Program-made: the position numbers and the translations under genes
Part shown: in pieces, positions 22,117 to 31,747 of the stretch
How the letters are laid out: every line of letters begins with the position of its first letter
Numbering within the stretch: the first letter of the stretch is position 1
Notes under the pieces: generated by a model
Seen by the model: the letters and a program-made list of their open reading frames with translations, nothing else
What the model was told of the DNA's origin: nothing
Database searches by the model: none
NCBI RefSeq assembly: GCF_007828215.1
Contig: NZ_VIUE01000027.1
Location: 1-64,000 of the forward strand
Source: Pseudomonas sp. SJZ074
GTDB lineage: Bacteria; Pseudomonadota; Gammaproteobacteria; Pseudomonadales; Pseudomonadaceae
Length of the DNA stretch: 64,000 bases
Direction: 5' to 3'

Positions 22117-23112
22117 ATGGCGCAGGAAAGGGCGGTCGCCGAGCTGGGGATATTGATTTACCCCGGTGCACAACTGGCGGCGGTGCACGGTTTGACCGAT
22201 CTGTTTGCGGTGGCGGAGCGGATCGCGGCCGAGCAGGTCGGCGCACAATTGCCGCGGCTGCGAGTGAGCCATTGGCGGGCGGCGCAAGGCGAGGTGCCGC
22301 AGCGGGTGTTCGACAGTGAAACCGGCACTGCGGGTCGGTTGGTTGCGTTGTTGATCCCACCTTCCATCGCCGGTTTCAGCGACGGGCTTGTCTGCCAGGC
22401 ACTGATGAATTGGCTACGGGCGCAGCATGCCGGCGGCACCGTGTTGGGCGGAGTGTGCGTGGGATCAATCCTGCTGGCTGAAAGCGGCCTGCTCGATGGG
22501 CGGAGCGCCACCACCCACTGGACGTCGGCGAAGAACTTCGCCGAACGTTATCCGAAGATCAAACTCGAAGCCGACAAACCGATTGTCGATGACGGCGACC
22601 TGATCACCACCGCTGGACTGATGGCCTGGGCCGAGCTGGGGCTGCGGCTGGTGAGTCGCTTGCTGGGGCCCAGCATCGCGACGCGCACGGCGCGGTTCCT
22701 GGTCATCGAGCACAGTGACAGCGTCAGCGAGTGCGGCAGCAATTTTGCGCCGATTCTCGCGCATGGCGACGGAGCGATTCTCAAGGTGCAACACTGGTTG
22801 CAAGGCAGCGGCGCGGTGGATGTCTCCCTGGCCGCGATGGCCGAACAGGCGGGCCTGGAAGAGCGCACTTTCCTGCGCAGGTTCCGCAGCGCCACCGGGC
22901 TCAAGCCCACCGAGTACTGCCAGCACCTGCGGGTCGGCAAGGCTCGGGAGATGTTGGAATTCACCAATGGCACCATCGATCACATTGCCTGGAAGGTGGG
23001 TTACCAGGACCCGGGCGCTTTCCGGGCGACATTCAAGAAAATTACCGGTTTGGCGCCGAGTGATTACCGGACGAAGTTCGGGGTGAGTCCGCCAGGCGTT
23101 TCGAAACAGTAG
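22117..23112 (+). CDS. GlxA-family transcriptional regulator (DJ-1/PfpI domain plus AraC HTH)
   Basis: A 331-residue regulator. The N-terminal half (about 1-190) is a class-I glutamine amidotransferase-like fold with the elbow VCVGSILLAESGLLDGR and an ATTHW motif. The C-terminal 100 residues are an AraC/XylS double helix-turn-helix (AEQAGLEERTFLRRFRSATG and VGYQDPGAFRATFKKITG). ATG at 22117 has GAGGG upstream and gives the conserved start region LGILIYPGAQ. Relatives control amino-acid or quaternary-amine catabolism; the nearest likely target here is the divergent hydrolase. Confidence 0.9.
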   Translation: MAQERAVAELGILIYPGAQLAAVHGLTDLFAVAERIAAEQVGAQLPRLRVSHWRAAQGEVPQRVFDSETGTAGRLVALLIPPSIAGFSDGLVCQALMNWLRAQHAGGTVLGGVCVGSILLAESGLLDGRSATTHWTSAKNFAERYPKIKLEADKPIVDDGDLITTAGLMAWAELGLRLVSRLLGPSIATRTARFLVIEHSDSVSECGSNFAPILAHGDGAILKVQHWLQGSGAVDVSLAAMAEQAGLEERTFLRRFRSATGLKPTEYCQHLRVGKAREMLEFTNGTIDHIAWKVGYQDPGAFRATFKKITGLAPSDYRTKFGVSPPGVSKQ

Positions 23113-23317
23113 TTGCTCGCCGCAAGGTGATGGCAGACTCAAGGCATCGTGCAATTTGCGAGATGCCCGCCACGGATCGTGCAGAATGAAACAGGCTCGA
23201 TTTGATCCACTTTCCGGAATCAGCCCGTTTCCTTGAGCGTTCGCCCCAGCATTACCTGTTGGCCTGATCTCTGCACCCATTTATCCACAGCCATGAGCGC
23301 AGGTAAAAGGGCAACGC

Positions 23318-24427
23318 ATGACGCCAGTCAATCGCAACAAAACCGTGGTGGCCCATTCGGTCAATCCTCACGCGCCGCTCCATGAAGTGGAAACCAATCG
23401 TGCCTTGGCCCGTTGGTTGGCGCAGATCCTGGGAATTGAATATGGCGGCAGCTATGACAGCCAGCAGCATGCCGGAAGCGATCTGTATCTGCTGCCCACG
23501 CAAACCCTGATCGGCCCGCAAGCTGCGCGGCAACTGGGTGTCTCCGGGCCGGATGATCTGTGGGGCGGTTACGTCGAGCATGATTTCATCTGCACCAAGG
23601 CCATTACCCACGGTCTATCGAATAAGGATGCTGTCGCACCCATCGGCTGGTCGCCGCTGTTTGCCAAGCTCGCCCGTAGCGTGGTGCTCGATGGCGTGAG
23701 TGTTTTTTCACTCAAGGACGCACGTCAGGCTGCCGAGCATCTGTTGTATACCGGGCCGATCCGCTTCAAGCCGATTCATGCCTGTGCCGGGCGCGACCAG
23801 CGGGTGATCCAGAACCTTGCGCAGTTCGATGAGATCGCCGCTGATCCCGGTGCCCAGGCCGTGTTCCGCGACGGTGTGGTACTGGAGCAGAACCTCGATG
23901 AGGTCAGGACCCAGAGCGTCGGCCAGAGCTCTATCCATGGCAATAACCTGAGTTATTGCGGCGTGCAGCACCTGACCCGGGACAGCCAAGGGCTGGAAGT
24001 GTATGGCGGTTCGGATCTGCTGGTGGTGCAGGGCGGCTACATCGAGTTACTCAGGCTTGAGCTACCCGATGAGATGCGCGAAGCGGTGCGGCTCGCGCAA
24101 GTCTTCGACGATGCGGCCAACCAGGCGTATCCCGGATTCTTTGCTTCCCGGCGCAATTACGACATTGCCCAAGGCATCGACGCTGGCGGCCAGCCCCGTG
24201 GGGGTGTGCTGGAACAATCCTGGCGCATGGGCGGAGCCAGCAGTGCGGAACTGGCGGCGTTGCAAGTATTCGTCCAGGAACCGTCGACCGGCGTAATCCG
24301 CGTTTCCTCGGTGGAAACCTACATTGACCAGCCGTTGCCCCCCGGCGCCATGGAGGTATACCGCGGCCCGGCACATAACGGTGATTTCCTACTCAAATAT
24401 GTAACGGTTCATTCCCATGACGGCTAG
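23318..24427 (+). CDS. DUF3182-like protein, unknown function
   Basis: A 369-residue cytoplasmic protein with no signal peptide or membrane segment. It resembles the DUF3182 family as I remember it. Segments at residues 148-163 (IRFKPIHACAGRDQRV) and 188-197 (VLEQNLDEVR) look like the lysine/glycine-loop and adenine-binding glutamate region of an ATP-grasp fold, but this is inference. GTAAAAGG lies before the ATG. The 3' end overlaps the next gene by 11 bases, so the two products are likely made together. No pathway can be named. Confidence 0.7.
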   Translation: MTPVNRNKTVVAHSVNPHAPLHEVETNRALARWLAQILGIEYGGSYDSQQHAGSDLYLLPTQTLIGPQAARQLGVSGPDDLWGGYVEHDFICTKAITHGLSNKDAVAPIGWSPLFAKLARSVVLDGVSVFSLKDARQAAEHLLYTGPIRFKPIHACAGRDQRVIQNLAQFDEIAADPGAQAVFRDGVVLEQNLDEVRTQSVGQSSIHGNNLSYCGVQHLTRDSQGLEVYGGSDLLVVQGGYIELLRLELPDEMREAVRLAQVFDDAANQAYPGFFASRRNYDIAQGIDAGGQPRGGVLEQSWRMGGASSAELAALQVFVQEPSTGVIRVSSVETYIDQPLPPGAMEVYRGPAHNGDFLLKYVTVHSHDG

Positions 24428-25175
24428 AAGTGAAACCATTCAGATAGAGATCGACGACGAGCACATGAACGGCACGTTCCTGAGCCCCAAGTCGAAAGTC
24501 CCTGGCGTGTTGTTCGTACATGGTTGGGGCGGCAGCCAGGAACGTGACCTGGAACGGGCCAAGGGCATTGCCGGCCTGGGTTGCGTCTGTCTGACCTTCG
24601 ACTTGCGCGGCCATACCGGTGGGGCGGGTATTCCGCTGTCCCGGGTGACGCGGGAAGACAACTTGCGGGATCTGCTGGCGGCCTACGACCGACTGCTTGC
24701 TCATCCCGCCTTGGATACGTCGGCGATTGCAGTGGTCGGCACCAGCTACGGCGGTTACCTCGCCTCGATTCTGACCTCGCTGCGTCCGGTACGTTGGCTG
24801 GCGTTGCGGGTGCCGGCGCTGTACCGCGACGAGCAATGGCATACGCCCAAGCGTGACTTGGACAAGAGCGACCTGCTGGATTATCGCAGTACGCTGGTGC
24901 ACGCCAGCACCAACCGCGCACTGCACGCCTGTTCGCAGTTCACCGGCGATGTGCTGTTGGTGGAGTCGGAAACCGACGATCACGTGCCCCATGCCACCAT
25001 CATGAGCTACCGTGCCGCGTGCCAGCAGACCCATTCGTTGACCCATCGAATCATCGATGGCGCCGACCATGCCTTGAGCGACCCCATCTCACAGCAGGCC
25101 TACACCTCGATCCTGGTGGACTGGATCACGGAAATGGTGGTGGGAGAGCGGTTGAGCATCATTCAGGAGCGGTAG
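24417..25175 (+). CDS. Alpha/beta hydrolase
   Basis: A 252-residue serine hydrolase fold. The nucleophile elbow is GTSYGG with Ser110, the oxyanion region is HGWGGS near residue 35, and the likely acid and histidine are in ESETDDHVP and DGADHALSD. It has no signal peptide. The ATG lies inside the end of the DUF3182-like gene, so it is translationally coupled to it. The substrate is not known; the family contains esterases, dienelactone hydrolases and peptidases. Confidence 0.88.
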   Translation: MTARSETIQIEIDDEHMNGTFLSPKSKVPGVLFVHGWGGSQERDLERAKGIAGLGCVCLTFDLRGHTGGAGIPLSRVTREDNLRDLLAAYDRLLAHPALDTSAIAVVGTSYGGYLASILTSLRPVRWLALRVPALYRDEQWHTPKRDLDKSDLLDYRSTLVHASTNRALHACSQFTGDVLLVESETDDHVPHATIMSYRAACQQTHSLTHRIIDGADHALSDPISQQAYTSILVDWITEMVVGERLSIIQER

Positions 25176-25192
25176 ACTTTGTTGTCTATGCG

Positions 25193-25269
25193 GGCGCCAT
25201 CGCGAGCAGGCTCGCTCCCACATGGGCTCGCGTTCCCCCTGTGGGAGCGAGCCTGCTCGCGATGGCGCC
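25193..25269. repeat. REP pair with perfect 30-bp arms (CAGGCTCG variant)
   Basis: The arms 25193-25222 and 25240-25269 are exact inverted copies (GGCGCCATCGCGAGCAGG... and its complement) with a 17-base spacer. It lies between the convergent hydrolase and YbhN-like genes and could fold into a long hairpin in RNA from either side. Confidence 0.95.
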
Positions 25270-25283
25270 GGGGCAGACGATGA

Positions 25284-26297
25284 TCAATGCTCGGGCTTCT
25301 TGAGCCCAGGCTTGATCCGCAACGCCTTGGCCTTTGCCTCTATCACCAGGTACATCACCACCGTGACCAGCAACGGCAGGATGAAGTAGATCGCTCGATA
25401 GGCAATCAACCCCGCCAGCAGGCTGCCCCGTGACGCATCGTGTTGCAGCAGCGCGATGAACACCGCTTCCAGTACGCCGAGCCCCGCCGGAATATGGGTG
25501 ATGACCCCGGCGATGCTGCTGATCAGCAATACGCCGAGCACCACCGGATATTCCAGTTTGCTGGGCAACAGGGTGAAGATCACCGCCGCCATCAACGACC
25601 AGTTCAGCGCGCCCAGGAGCAGTTGCAGCACCGCCATGCGCAGCGAGGGCAGGTTGATTTCCATGCCGCGGATCGTCCAGGCACGACGCTTGGAAAACCG
25701 GCAAGCCAGCAGGTACCCGGCACTCGCCAGCAGCAACAGCGCGCCCACGCCCTGCAAGGCATCGCTGCTCAGTTTCCAGCCCGGCGGCATCGTCACCAGG
25801 CCGCTGCTGAATACCGCCCCGGCCAGGGTCATGTAGCCGAACCAGTTGGTGGCCAGGCTCAGGCCCAGGATCTTGGCGATATTGCCGTTGCTCACTCCCA
25901 GGCGGGAATACAACCGATAACGCATGGCAATGCCACCGACCCAGGCGCTCAGGTTGAGGTTGAAGGCGTAGCTGATTACCCCTACGGGCAAGATTTGCCG
26001 CCAACCCAGTTTCTGGCGGATGTAGGTGCGCCCGATCAGGTCAAAGCAGGCATAAGTGATGAAACTGACGAGGGTCAGCGTGGCGGCGATGATCAGGGTC
26101 CGTACCTTGAAATCCGCCAGTGTATCGAACACCTCTGACCAGTCGATGCGCCGGGCCAGGGTGGTGAACAGCACGATCAGCAGCAGGAAGAACGCCAGGG
26201 TCAGCGGTTTTTTCCAGCGGCTCCAGCGTGACTTGGGCTTGCTCTCGTCCCGGACGCGGGCGTCGCTCGGCGCGGTATGCGCCTCAGAGTGGTTCAT
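25284..26297 (-). CDS. YbhN-family membrane protein (lysylphosphatidylglycerol synthase-like TM domain)
   Basis: A 337-residue integral membrane protein with about eight hydrophobic segments after a basic cytoplasmic N-terminus (SRWSRWKKPLTLAFFLLL). The motif YRAIYFILPLLV near residue 300 and the SSIAGVITHIPAGLGVLEAV segment are typical of the UPF0104/YbhN family, which shares its fold with MprF flippase domains. In E. coli ybhN follows clsB, as here; the start lies 14 bases inside clsB. A role in lipid translocation is possible but not shown. Confidence 0.87.
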   Translation of the reverse strand: MNHSEAHTAPSDARVRDESKPKSRWSRWKKPLTLAFFLLLIVLFTTLARRIDWSEVFDTLADFKVRTLIIAATLTLVSFITYACFDLIGRTYIRQKLGWRQILPVGVISYAFNLNLSAWVGGIAMRYRLYSRLGVSNGNIAKILGLSLATNWFGYMTLAGAVFSSGLVTMPPGWKLSSDALQGVGALLLLASAGYLLACRFSKRRAWTIRGMEINLPSLRMAVLQLLLGALNWSLMAAVIFTLLPSKLEYPVVLGVLLISSIAGVITHIPAGLGVLEAVFIALLQHDASRGSLLAGLIAYRAIYFILPLLVTVVMYLVIEAKAKALRIKPGLKKPEH

Positions 26298-27582
26298 GGG
26301 GTTCGCTCCGAACCGCCGTCGGCGGCGAAAAAGGTTTCAGGCGCGGTTTATGGGCCGGCAACCATCCGGCCCAGGCCGGGAAGTGACGCAGGAAGTGGAA
26401 CACCATGAAACCGATGGTCATGCGCCAGAGCAGGCCCCGTGGAGCGTGGTTGGCGCGCATGACGGTGCAGTGCTCGCGGCTCAGGTGATCGAGGCGCTGG
26501 AACAGTTCGCGGTTGAAGGCCCGATCGCGGATCAGCACGTTGGCTTCCAGGTTCAGTGACAGACTCAGGGGATCGAGGTTGCTCGAACCCACGGTACTCC
26601 AGTCTTCGTCCACCAGTGTGACCTTGCCATGCAGGGGCCGCTCGCAATATTCGTAGATCGTCACGCCGGCCTTGAGCAGGTAGTCATACAGCATCCGCGC
26701 CGCCAGCTTGGCGATCATCATGTCCGGCTGGCCCTGCAGGATCAGCCGCACCTCCACGCCACGCCGCGCCGCATTGCGGATTTCCCGCAGCAACCGATAG
26801 CCAGGGAAGAAATAGGCATTGGCAATGACCACGCGCCGTTTGGCGCTGCGCAGTACTTGCAGGTAGACCTCTTCGATGTCGGTCTGGTGCTCGTGGTTAT
26901 CGCGATAGACCAGCCGCACCTGGCCGTCGTGGTCGCTGAAGGCCAGCTCGCTGCGCCGGCCGCGGCGCCGCTGCCACCAATATTTGGCCCGGGCCGGACG
27001 ACCGCTTTGCATCAACGCGAAGTGATGGATATCGACCACCGCCGGGCCCTTGATCTCCACCGAATAGTCCTGCTTGGCCTCGGGGCCGAAATCCCCCAGA
27101 TGGTCGGCGGAGAAATTGATCCCGCCGATGAAGGCGATCACGCCATCAATCACCACCACCTTACGGTGCAGCCGACGGAACCAGTTGGTGCGGATGCCCA
27201 GGTGCAGGGGAGCGGGGTCGAACATCTGCAGGCGAACACCGGCATCGCTCAACGAGGCCAGGAAGTTCGGCGTCAGTTCCCCGCAACCGAAGCCATCCAG
27301 GCTCAGGGTGACTCGTACGCCCCGTTGGGCGGCATCCACCAGTACGTCGCGCAATTCGTTGCCGACCTTGTCCTCGAACAGGATGAAGGTCTCGATGAGG
27401 ATTTCATTTTCGGCTCGACGGATAGCCTCGAACACCCGGGGGAAATATTCCTCGCCATTTTCCAGCAGGGTGACGCGGTTATTGCCATGCCAACCATATT
27501 CGACGTCCACCAGTGCCGGATCGCGCTCGGTGGGCGGCGTTTCGACCTGCTCCACCGTCGCCTTGTTCATCGTCGCGCTCAT
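26284..27582 (-). CDS. clsB: Cardiolipin synthase B
   Basis: A 432-residue phospholipase-D superfamily enzyme that makes cardiolipin or related lipids by phosphatidyl transfer. Two HKD motifs are present: His139-Arg-Lys141-x4-Asp146 and a second near residue 320 ([13 protein letters not shown], then SSNLDPLS). There is no long N-terminal membrane anchor, as in ClsB rather than ClsA. The ATG at 27582 overlaps the YbhP-like stop (ATGA); the frame is open 222 bases upstream only as an overlap. Confidence 0.92.
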   Translation of the reverse strand: MSATMNKATVEQVETPPTERDPALVDVEYGWHGNNRVTLLENGEEYFPRVFEAIRRAENEILIETFILFEDKVGNELRDVLVDAAQRGVRVTLSLDGFGCGELTPNFLASLSDAGVRLQMFDPAPLHLGIRTNWFRRLHRKVVVIDGVIAFIGGINFSADHLGDFGPEAKQDYSVEIKGPAVVDIHHFALMQSGRPARAKYWWQRRRGRRSELAFSDHDGQVRLVYRDNHEHQTDIEEVYLQVLRSAKRRVVIANAYFFPGYRLLREIRNAARRGVEVRLILQGQPDMMIAKLAARMLYDYLLKAGVTIYEYCERPLHGKVTLVDEDWSTVGSSNLDPLSLSLNLEANVLIRDRAFNRELFQRLDHLSREHCTVMRANHAPRGLLWRMTIGFMVFHFLRHFPAWAGWLPAHKPRLKPFSPPTAVRSEPHEPL

Positions 27583-28403
27583 AGTTCGATCTCCACCGAC
27601 AGCGGCGCATGGTCGGACAGGTGCGACCAGGGGCGTACGCTCAATACCTTGGGCTGATGGGCCTTGAGATTGCGCACATAGATACGGTCCAGGCGCAGGA
27701 TCGGCAGGCGCGCCGGAAAGCTGCGGGCCGGCTTGCCCCATTGCTCGGCGAAGACTTCTCGCAAGCCGCAGGGTTCGAGCAGATCGTTGGCCTTGCCACG
27801 CCAATCATTGAAGTCCCCGGCGACAATCACCGGCGCTTCGGGCGGCAGTTCGCTCAAGCGTTTGCACAATAATTTCAGCTGCTCGACACGATGCCCCTCA
27901 CGCAATCCCAGGTGCACGCAAATGGCATGGACCTGCGGACCGTCGCCACCCGGCAGGCGCAACACGCTGTGGAGCATGCCGCGGTTCTCATGACCGCTGA
28001 TGGAGACGTCCAGGTTCTCATGGCGAATGATCTGGAACTTCGACAGCAGCGCGTTACCGTGGTCGCCCGCCGGATACACGGCGTTGCGCCCGTAGGCGAA
28101 TTGCGGCCAGAGACTGTCGGCGAGGAATTCGTACTGCGGCATGCTCGGCCAATTGGAGAAGCGCTGGGGGTGATGTTCGTGGGCACCGTGTACTTCCTGC
28201 AGGAACACTACGTCGGCAGACACGCTGCGCACCGCTTCGCGCAGTTCCGGCAGGATGAAACGCCGGTTCAGGGCGGTGAAACCCTTATGGGTATTGACCG
28301 TCAGGACCGTGAAGCGGCTGATCCGGTCGAGGTCGTGCGCCAGGTTCTGCGGGGCGTCGGTGGTTGCGTCGCGGGTCGCTTCGGTAGGGCCTGGCGTGCT
28401 CAT
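27579..28403 (-). CDS. Endonuclease/exonuclease/phosphatase-family protein, YbhP-like
   Basis: A 274-residue protein of the DNase I/inositol phosphatase superfamily. Signature segments are [19 protein letters not shown] (metal-binding Glu), [11 protein letters not shown] and [11 protein letters not shown] (catalytic His). No signal peptide. The E. coli neighbour of clsB and ybhN is the homologous ybhP, which supports a job linked to phospholipids, but the true substrate is unknown. It overlaps its neighbours by four bases on both sides. Confidence 0.88.
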   Translation of the reverse strand: MSTPGPTEATRDATTDAPQNLAHDLDRISRFTVLTVNTHKGFTALNRRFILPELREAVRSVSADVVFLQEVHGAHEHHPQRFSNWPSMPQYEFLADSLWPQFAYGRNAVYPAGDHGNALLSKFQIIRHENLDVSISGHENRGMLHSVLRLPGGDGPQVHAICVHLGLREGHRVEQLKLLCKRLSELPPEAPVIVAGDFNDWRGKANDLLEPCGLREVFAEQWGKPARSFPARLPILRLDRIYVRNLKAHQPKVLSVRPWSHLSDHAPLSVEIEL

Positions 28404-29326
28404 GGCAATACTCCCTCGGCCGGACGCTCGCCGGGTGTGGTGGCGAGGTCCTTGTCCAGGTCGAAGCGCTCCAGCAAGTGCCGTGCGTCATAGGGCGCGC
28501 GGACTTTGATGTCGTTGTCGAAATAGCAGAACACTTCCCGGCTCTTGCGCGCTCTGGGTTTCTTGTTCGGGTCAATCAGATGGGCGTCTTCGGGTTGCTT
28601 GCCGTGGCTCCAGGCCTCGATCCGGTCGCCCCAGCGTTGTAGCGCCTCGTCGGTGTAGCCGCTGGCATAGAGTTCTTCGGCACCGTGCAGGCGCAGATAG
28701 ACGAAATCGCTGGTGACGTCTTCGCGATAAGGCCACTTGCCGGCGGTGTCGGCGATCACCAGCGCAATGTCGTAGCGCTTGAGCAGGGCGACGAAATGTG
28801 GGTCGATGAAACTTTCATGGCGGATCTCGACCGCGTGGCGCAGCGGGCGCTTCTTATCGGTTTCGATGCTGGCGTGGCCGTCCAGGCGCGGCTCGTGCTC
28901 CCGGGCCAGGGCGGCGGCACTGACGGTGTCATGGGGCAACTGCTTGAGAAAGTCCTCGAACAGCTCGGGGTCGAATTTGAAGCTTGGGGGAAACTGCCAG
29001 AGGATGGCGCCGAGCTTTTCCTTGAGCTCCAGCACTCCGGACGCGAAGAAATTGGCCAACGGCTTGTGGATATCCCGCAGGCGCTTGATATGGGTGATGA
29101 AACGCGGCGCCTTGACACTGAACACGAAGCCCGGTGGCGTCTCGGCATACCACTGGGCATAGCGTTCGGGACGTTGGAGGGCGTAGAACGAGCCGTTGAT
29201 TTCAATACTATTGACCGCTCGTGAGGCGAACTGCAATTCACGCTTCTGGGTCAGCCCCTTGGGGTAGAAATCCCCCCGCCAAGGCGTGTATCGCCAACCG
29301 GAAATGCCGATGTGGATTGCCGTCAT
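28400..29326 (-). CDS. DUF72 (YecE-like) protein
   Basis: A 308-residue cytoplasmic TIM-barrel-like protein. The start [19 protein letters not shown] and the segments [28 protein letters not shown] and YLRLHG match the DUF72/YecE family. Family function is unknown. The ATG at 29326 has GGAGGG five to eleven bases upstream and gives the conserved start. First gene of the four-gene overlapping operon ending with the YbhN-like gene. Confidence 0.9.
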   Translation of the reverse strand: MTAIHIGISGWRYTPWRGDFYPKGLTQKRELQFASRAVNSIEINGSFYALQRPERYAQWYAETPPGFVFSVKAPRFITHIKRLRDIHKPLANFFASGVLELKEKLGAILWQFPPSFKFDPELFEDFLKQLPHDTVSAAALAREHEPRLDGHASIETDKKRPLRHAVEIRHESFIDPHFVALLKRYDIALVIADTAGKWPYREDVTSDFVYLRLHGAEELYASGYTDEALQRWGDRIEAWSHGKQPEDAHLIDPNKKPRARKSREVFCYFDNDIKVRAPYDARHLLERFDLDKDLATTPGERPAEGVLP

Positions 29327-29525
29327 GTGTCCCTCCCGTGCCAGATGACCTCGTACTGCCGGTGTCTTGCTGATGACTGTCGGGCAGCGCAGAAAGTTTC
29401 GACGAAGTGCCCGGTGGTGAAAGCGGTGGGGTTCTTGTGGCGAGGGGTTTGTATGGGCCTTGAGCGAACTTGCCTGCTTGATATGGATCAGTTCCTTACC
29501 GATCCCCATCAAGGAGCCTCACGTT

Positions 29526-31613
29526 TTGTCTCGATTGAGCCGTGTATTGCTGCTGGTCTTGCTGGCGCTGACCGGCGGTATCGCCTATGGCGCCGCCGCC
29601 GTTCCCGGCACGCCCGCGCCCAGTGAAGCGCCCGCCGAACCCGAACCCCTGGTCCAGGGCGGTTTGCTCGGGGCGATCAGTTCGAGCATCGATGACGTCC
29701 AGGAAAAACTCGACCTCAACCAGAGCCTGATCGATGCCTGGCGCTTGCGCGCGGATCGGGCGGCGGACGAGGTGGACCGGTTGGTGGACCAGACTTCTCG
29801 CTCGTCCTGGCGTGTGGCGGGGGATTTCCTGCTGCTCTCCGGCGTCTGGCTGGGCGCCTTCGGGCTGATCTGGGCCGGCGCACGGCTCCTGGTACGCCAT
29901 CTGGGGCGGCGTCGTTGGTTGCGCACCCGTCAGCGGGTAGTGGACCTGCTCGGTTACCTGCTGCCCTACACCGTGCCGGCGCTGGTCGGCCTGCCGCTGA
30001 CCCTGTATGTCAGCCACTTCCTGCAGGTGTCGGTCGGTCGCGCCCTGGCGCTGTGCTTCGCCTATGCCACCAGCAGCGGCGTTTTCTCGACCTCAGTGCT
30101 GCTGTGCGTAATCGTGATGTTCAATGCCGGCCACAAGCGCCGGGCGGTGGCGATCATTCGCCATTTCAGCCCGCGACCGCTGTTCCTGATCGGTTTCCTC
30201 GCGGCTTTGAGCGATGCGCTCACCAGTCCCCAGATTGCCCGGCAACTGGGTGGCAACATCACCAGCAGCGTGGCGGTGTTCACCGGGCTGCTGGCCTCGG
30301 TGATCTTTGGCTGGCTGGTGATTCGCATGCGCCGGCCGGTGGCCCACCTGATCCGCAACCGGCCGCTGGCCCAACGTTTGAAGCAACCGGCCCTGCAAGA
30401 GTCGCTACGGATCTTTTCCGGCCTCTGGTACTGGCCGATCCTGCTGATGGTGCTAGTGTCGGCGGTGAGCCTGATCGGCGTCGGCGAAGACAACCAGAAA
30501 GCCCTGCGCTGCGCGCTGTTCACCACCATCCTGCTGATTGCCACGGTGTTCCTCAGCACCGTGCTCCAGCATGTGTTCAAGTCGCCCAAGGCCGAAACCA
30601 TCCAGCGCAACAGCGCCTACAAAGGCCGGTTGCTGAGCCTGCTGCACGCGTTGTTGCGGATTGTCATGGCGGTGGCGTTCATTGAAATCCTCGGCCGGAT
30701 CTGGGGGATTTCGCTGTTCGAGTTCGCCTCGCGCAATGCCGTGGGCAGGGCGATCAGCGATTCCCTGAGCCGCATCGGCCTGATTTTCCTGGTGACCTGG
30801 CTGATGTGGGTGGTGCTTGACACGGCCATCCAGGAAGCCCTGAAACCGCCGCTGAACAAGCGCGGCGCACGCCAGCCCAGCACGCGGATCAAAACCATCC
30901 TGCCGCTGTTGCGCAACGCGGCGAAAATCATCCTGGTGGTGATTTGCGCCATCACCACCATGGCCAACCTGGGTATCAATGTCGCGCCGTTGCTGGCGGG
31001 CGCCGGGGTGGTGGGGCTGGCGATCGGCTTCGGTTCGCAGCAACTGGTGCAGGACGTGATTACCGGGTTGTTCATTATCATCGAAGACACCCTGTCCATT
31101 GGTGATTGGGTGGTACTCGACTCCGGCCACGCCGGCACCGTGGAAGGCCTGACGATCCGCACCCTGCGCCTGCGCGACGGCAAGGGTTTCGTGCATTCGG
31201 TGCCGTTCGGCCAGATCAAGGCGGTGACCAATCAGTCCCGGCAGTTCGCCTTCGCCTTTTTCTCGGTGCAGTTCACCTACGACACCGACGTGGACCAGGC
31301 CATCGAACTGATCCGCGAAGCCGGCCGTTCGATTTCGGAAGACCCGTTTCTCAAGTTCAACCTGCAAGGGCCGCTGGACGTGTTCGGCGTGGACCGGATG
31401 GATCTCAACGGCGTGGTGCTCACGGCGCAGTTCCGCACCGTATCGGGCGGGCAATATGCGGTGAGCCGGGCGTTCAACCAGCGCTTGAAAAAGCTTGTGG
31501 ATAACAGCCCAACAGTGCATTTCGCGCAGACTTATCCACAGCAGGTGATGTTACCGAGGCGGTTGGTGGGGGGGGCGAAGGTTGGGGATGAGGTGCCTGG
31601 TCAACCTCAGTAA
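29526..31613 (+). CDS. Mechanosensitive ion channel, MscS family (large)
   Basis: A membrane channel of about 695 residues. A probable signal peptide (SRLSRVLLLVLLALTGGIAYG) is followed by a periplasmic segment with a coiled-coil-like stretch, several membrane helices, and the MscS pore helix and beta domain (GVVGLAIGFGSQQLVQDVITG near residue 500, then EDTLSIGDWVVL). The TTG start at 29526 is chosen because AAGGAG lies nine bases upstream; a TTG at 29460 is also in frame. Likely opens on osmotic downshock. Convergent with lhr across a REP pair. Confidence 0.88.
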   Translation: MSRLSRVLLLVLLALTGGIAYGAAAVPGTPAPSEAPAEPEPLVQGGLLGAISSSIDDVQEKLDLNQSLIDAWRLRADRAADEVDRLVDQTSRSSWRVAGDFLLLSGVWLGAFGLIWAGARLLVRHLGRRRWLRTRQRVVDLLGYLLPYTVPALVGLPLTLYVSHFLQVSVGRALALCFAYATSSGVFSTSVLLCVIVMFNAGHKRRAVAIIRHFSPRPLFLIGFLAALSDALTSPQIARQLGGNITSSVAVFTGLLASVIFGWLVIRMRRPVAHLIRNRPLAQRLKQPALQESLRIFSGLWYWPILLMVLVSAVSLIGVGEDNQKALRCALFTTILLIATVFLSTVLQHVFKSPKAETIQRNSAYKGRLLSLLHALLRIVMAVAFIEILGRIWGISLFEFASRNAVGRAISDSLSRIGLIFLVTWLMWVVLDTAIQEALKPPLNKRGARQPSTRIKTILPLLRNAAKIILVVICAITTMANLGINVAPLLAGAGVVGLAIGFGSQQLVQDVITGLFIIIEDTLSIGDWVVLDSGHAGTVEGLTIRTLRLRDGKGFVHSVPFGQIKAVTNQSRQFAFAFFSVQFTYDTDVDQAIELIREAGRSISEDPFLKFNLQGPLDVFGVDRMDLNGVVLTAQFRTVSGGQYAVSRAFNQRLKKLVDNSPTVHFAQTYPQQVMLPRRLVGGAKVGDEVPGQPQ

Positions 31614-31645
31614 TCGCCGAGTTGGGTGGCGAGGCTGACGGCCCT

Positions 31646-31728
31646 TTCGCGAGCAAGCCCGCTCCCACAGGTGATCGCATTCCGACTGAGGAAACGCGGT
31701 CCCTTGTGGGAGCGGGCTTGCTCGCGAA
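31646..31728. repeat. REP pair between mscS-like and lhr genes
   Basis: Inverted copies of the CAAGCCCG-variant REP at 31646-31670 and 31705-31728 lie between two convergent genes. Confidence 0.93.
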
Positions 31729-31747
31729 GAGGCCAGACCTGCCTTCC

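Noticed and set aside
23281-23289. TTATCCACA, a consensus DnaA box; a second copy at 31532-31540
   Set aside because: Single scattered copies, one inside a gene, with no AT-rich unwinding region or cluster; not an origin.
25186-25283. Reading frames running through the REP pair near the YbhN-like gene
   Set aside because: REP palindromes stay open in several frames by chance; the ends are repeat sequence.
29460-29525. Earlier TTG start for the MscS-like gene
   Set aside because: No Shine-Dalgarno at the right distance, and it would place extra residues before a good signal peptide.
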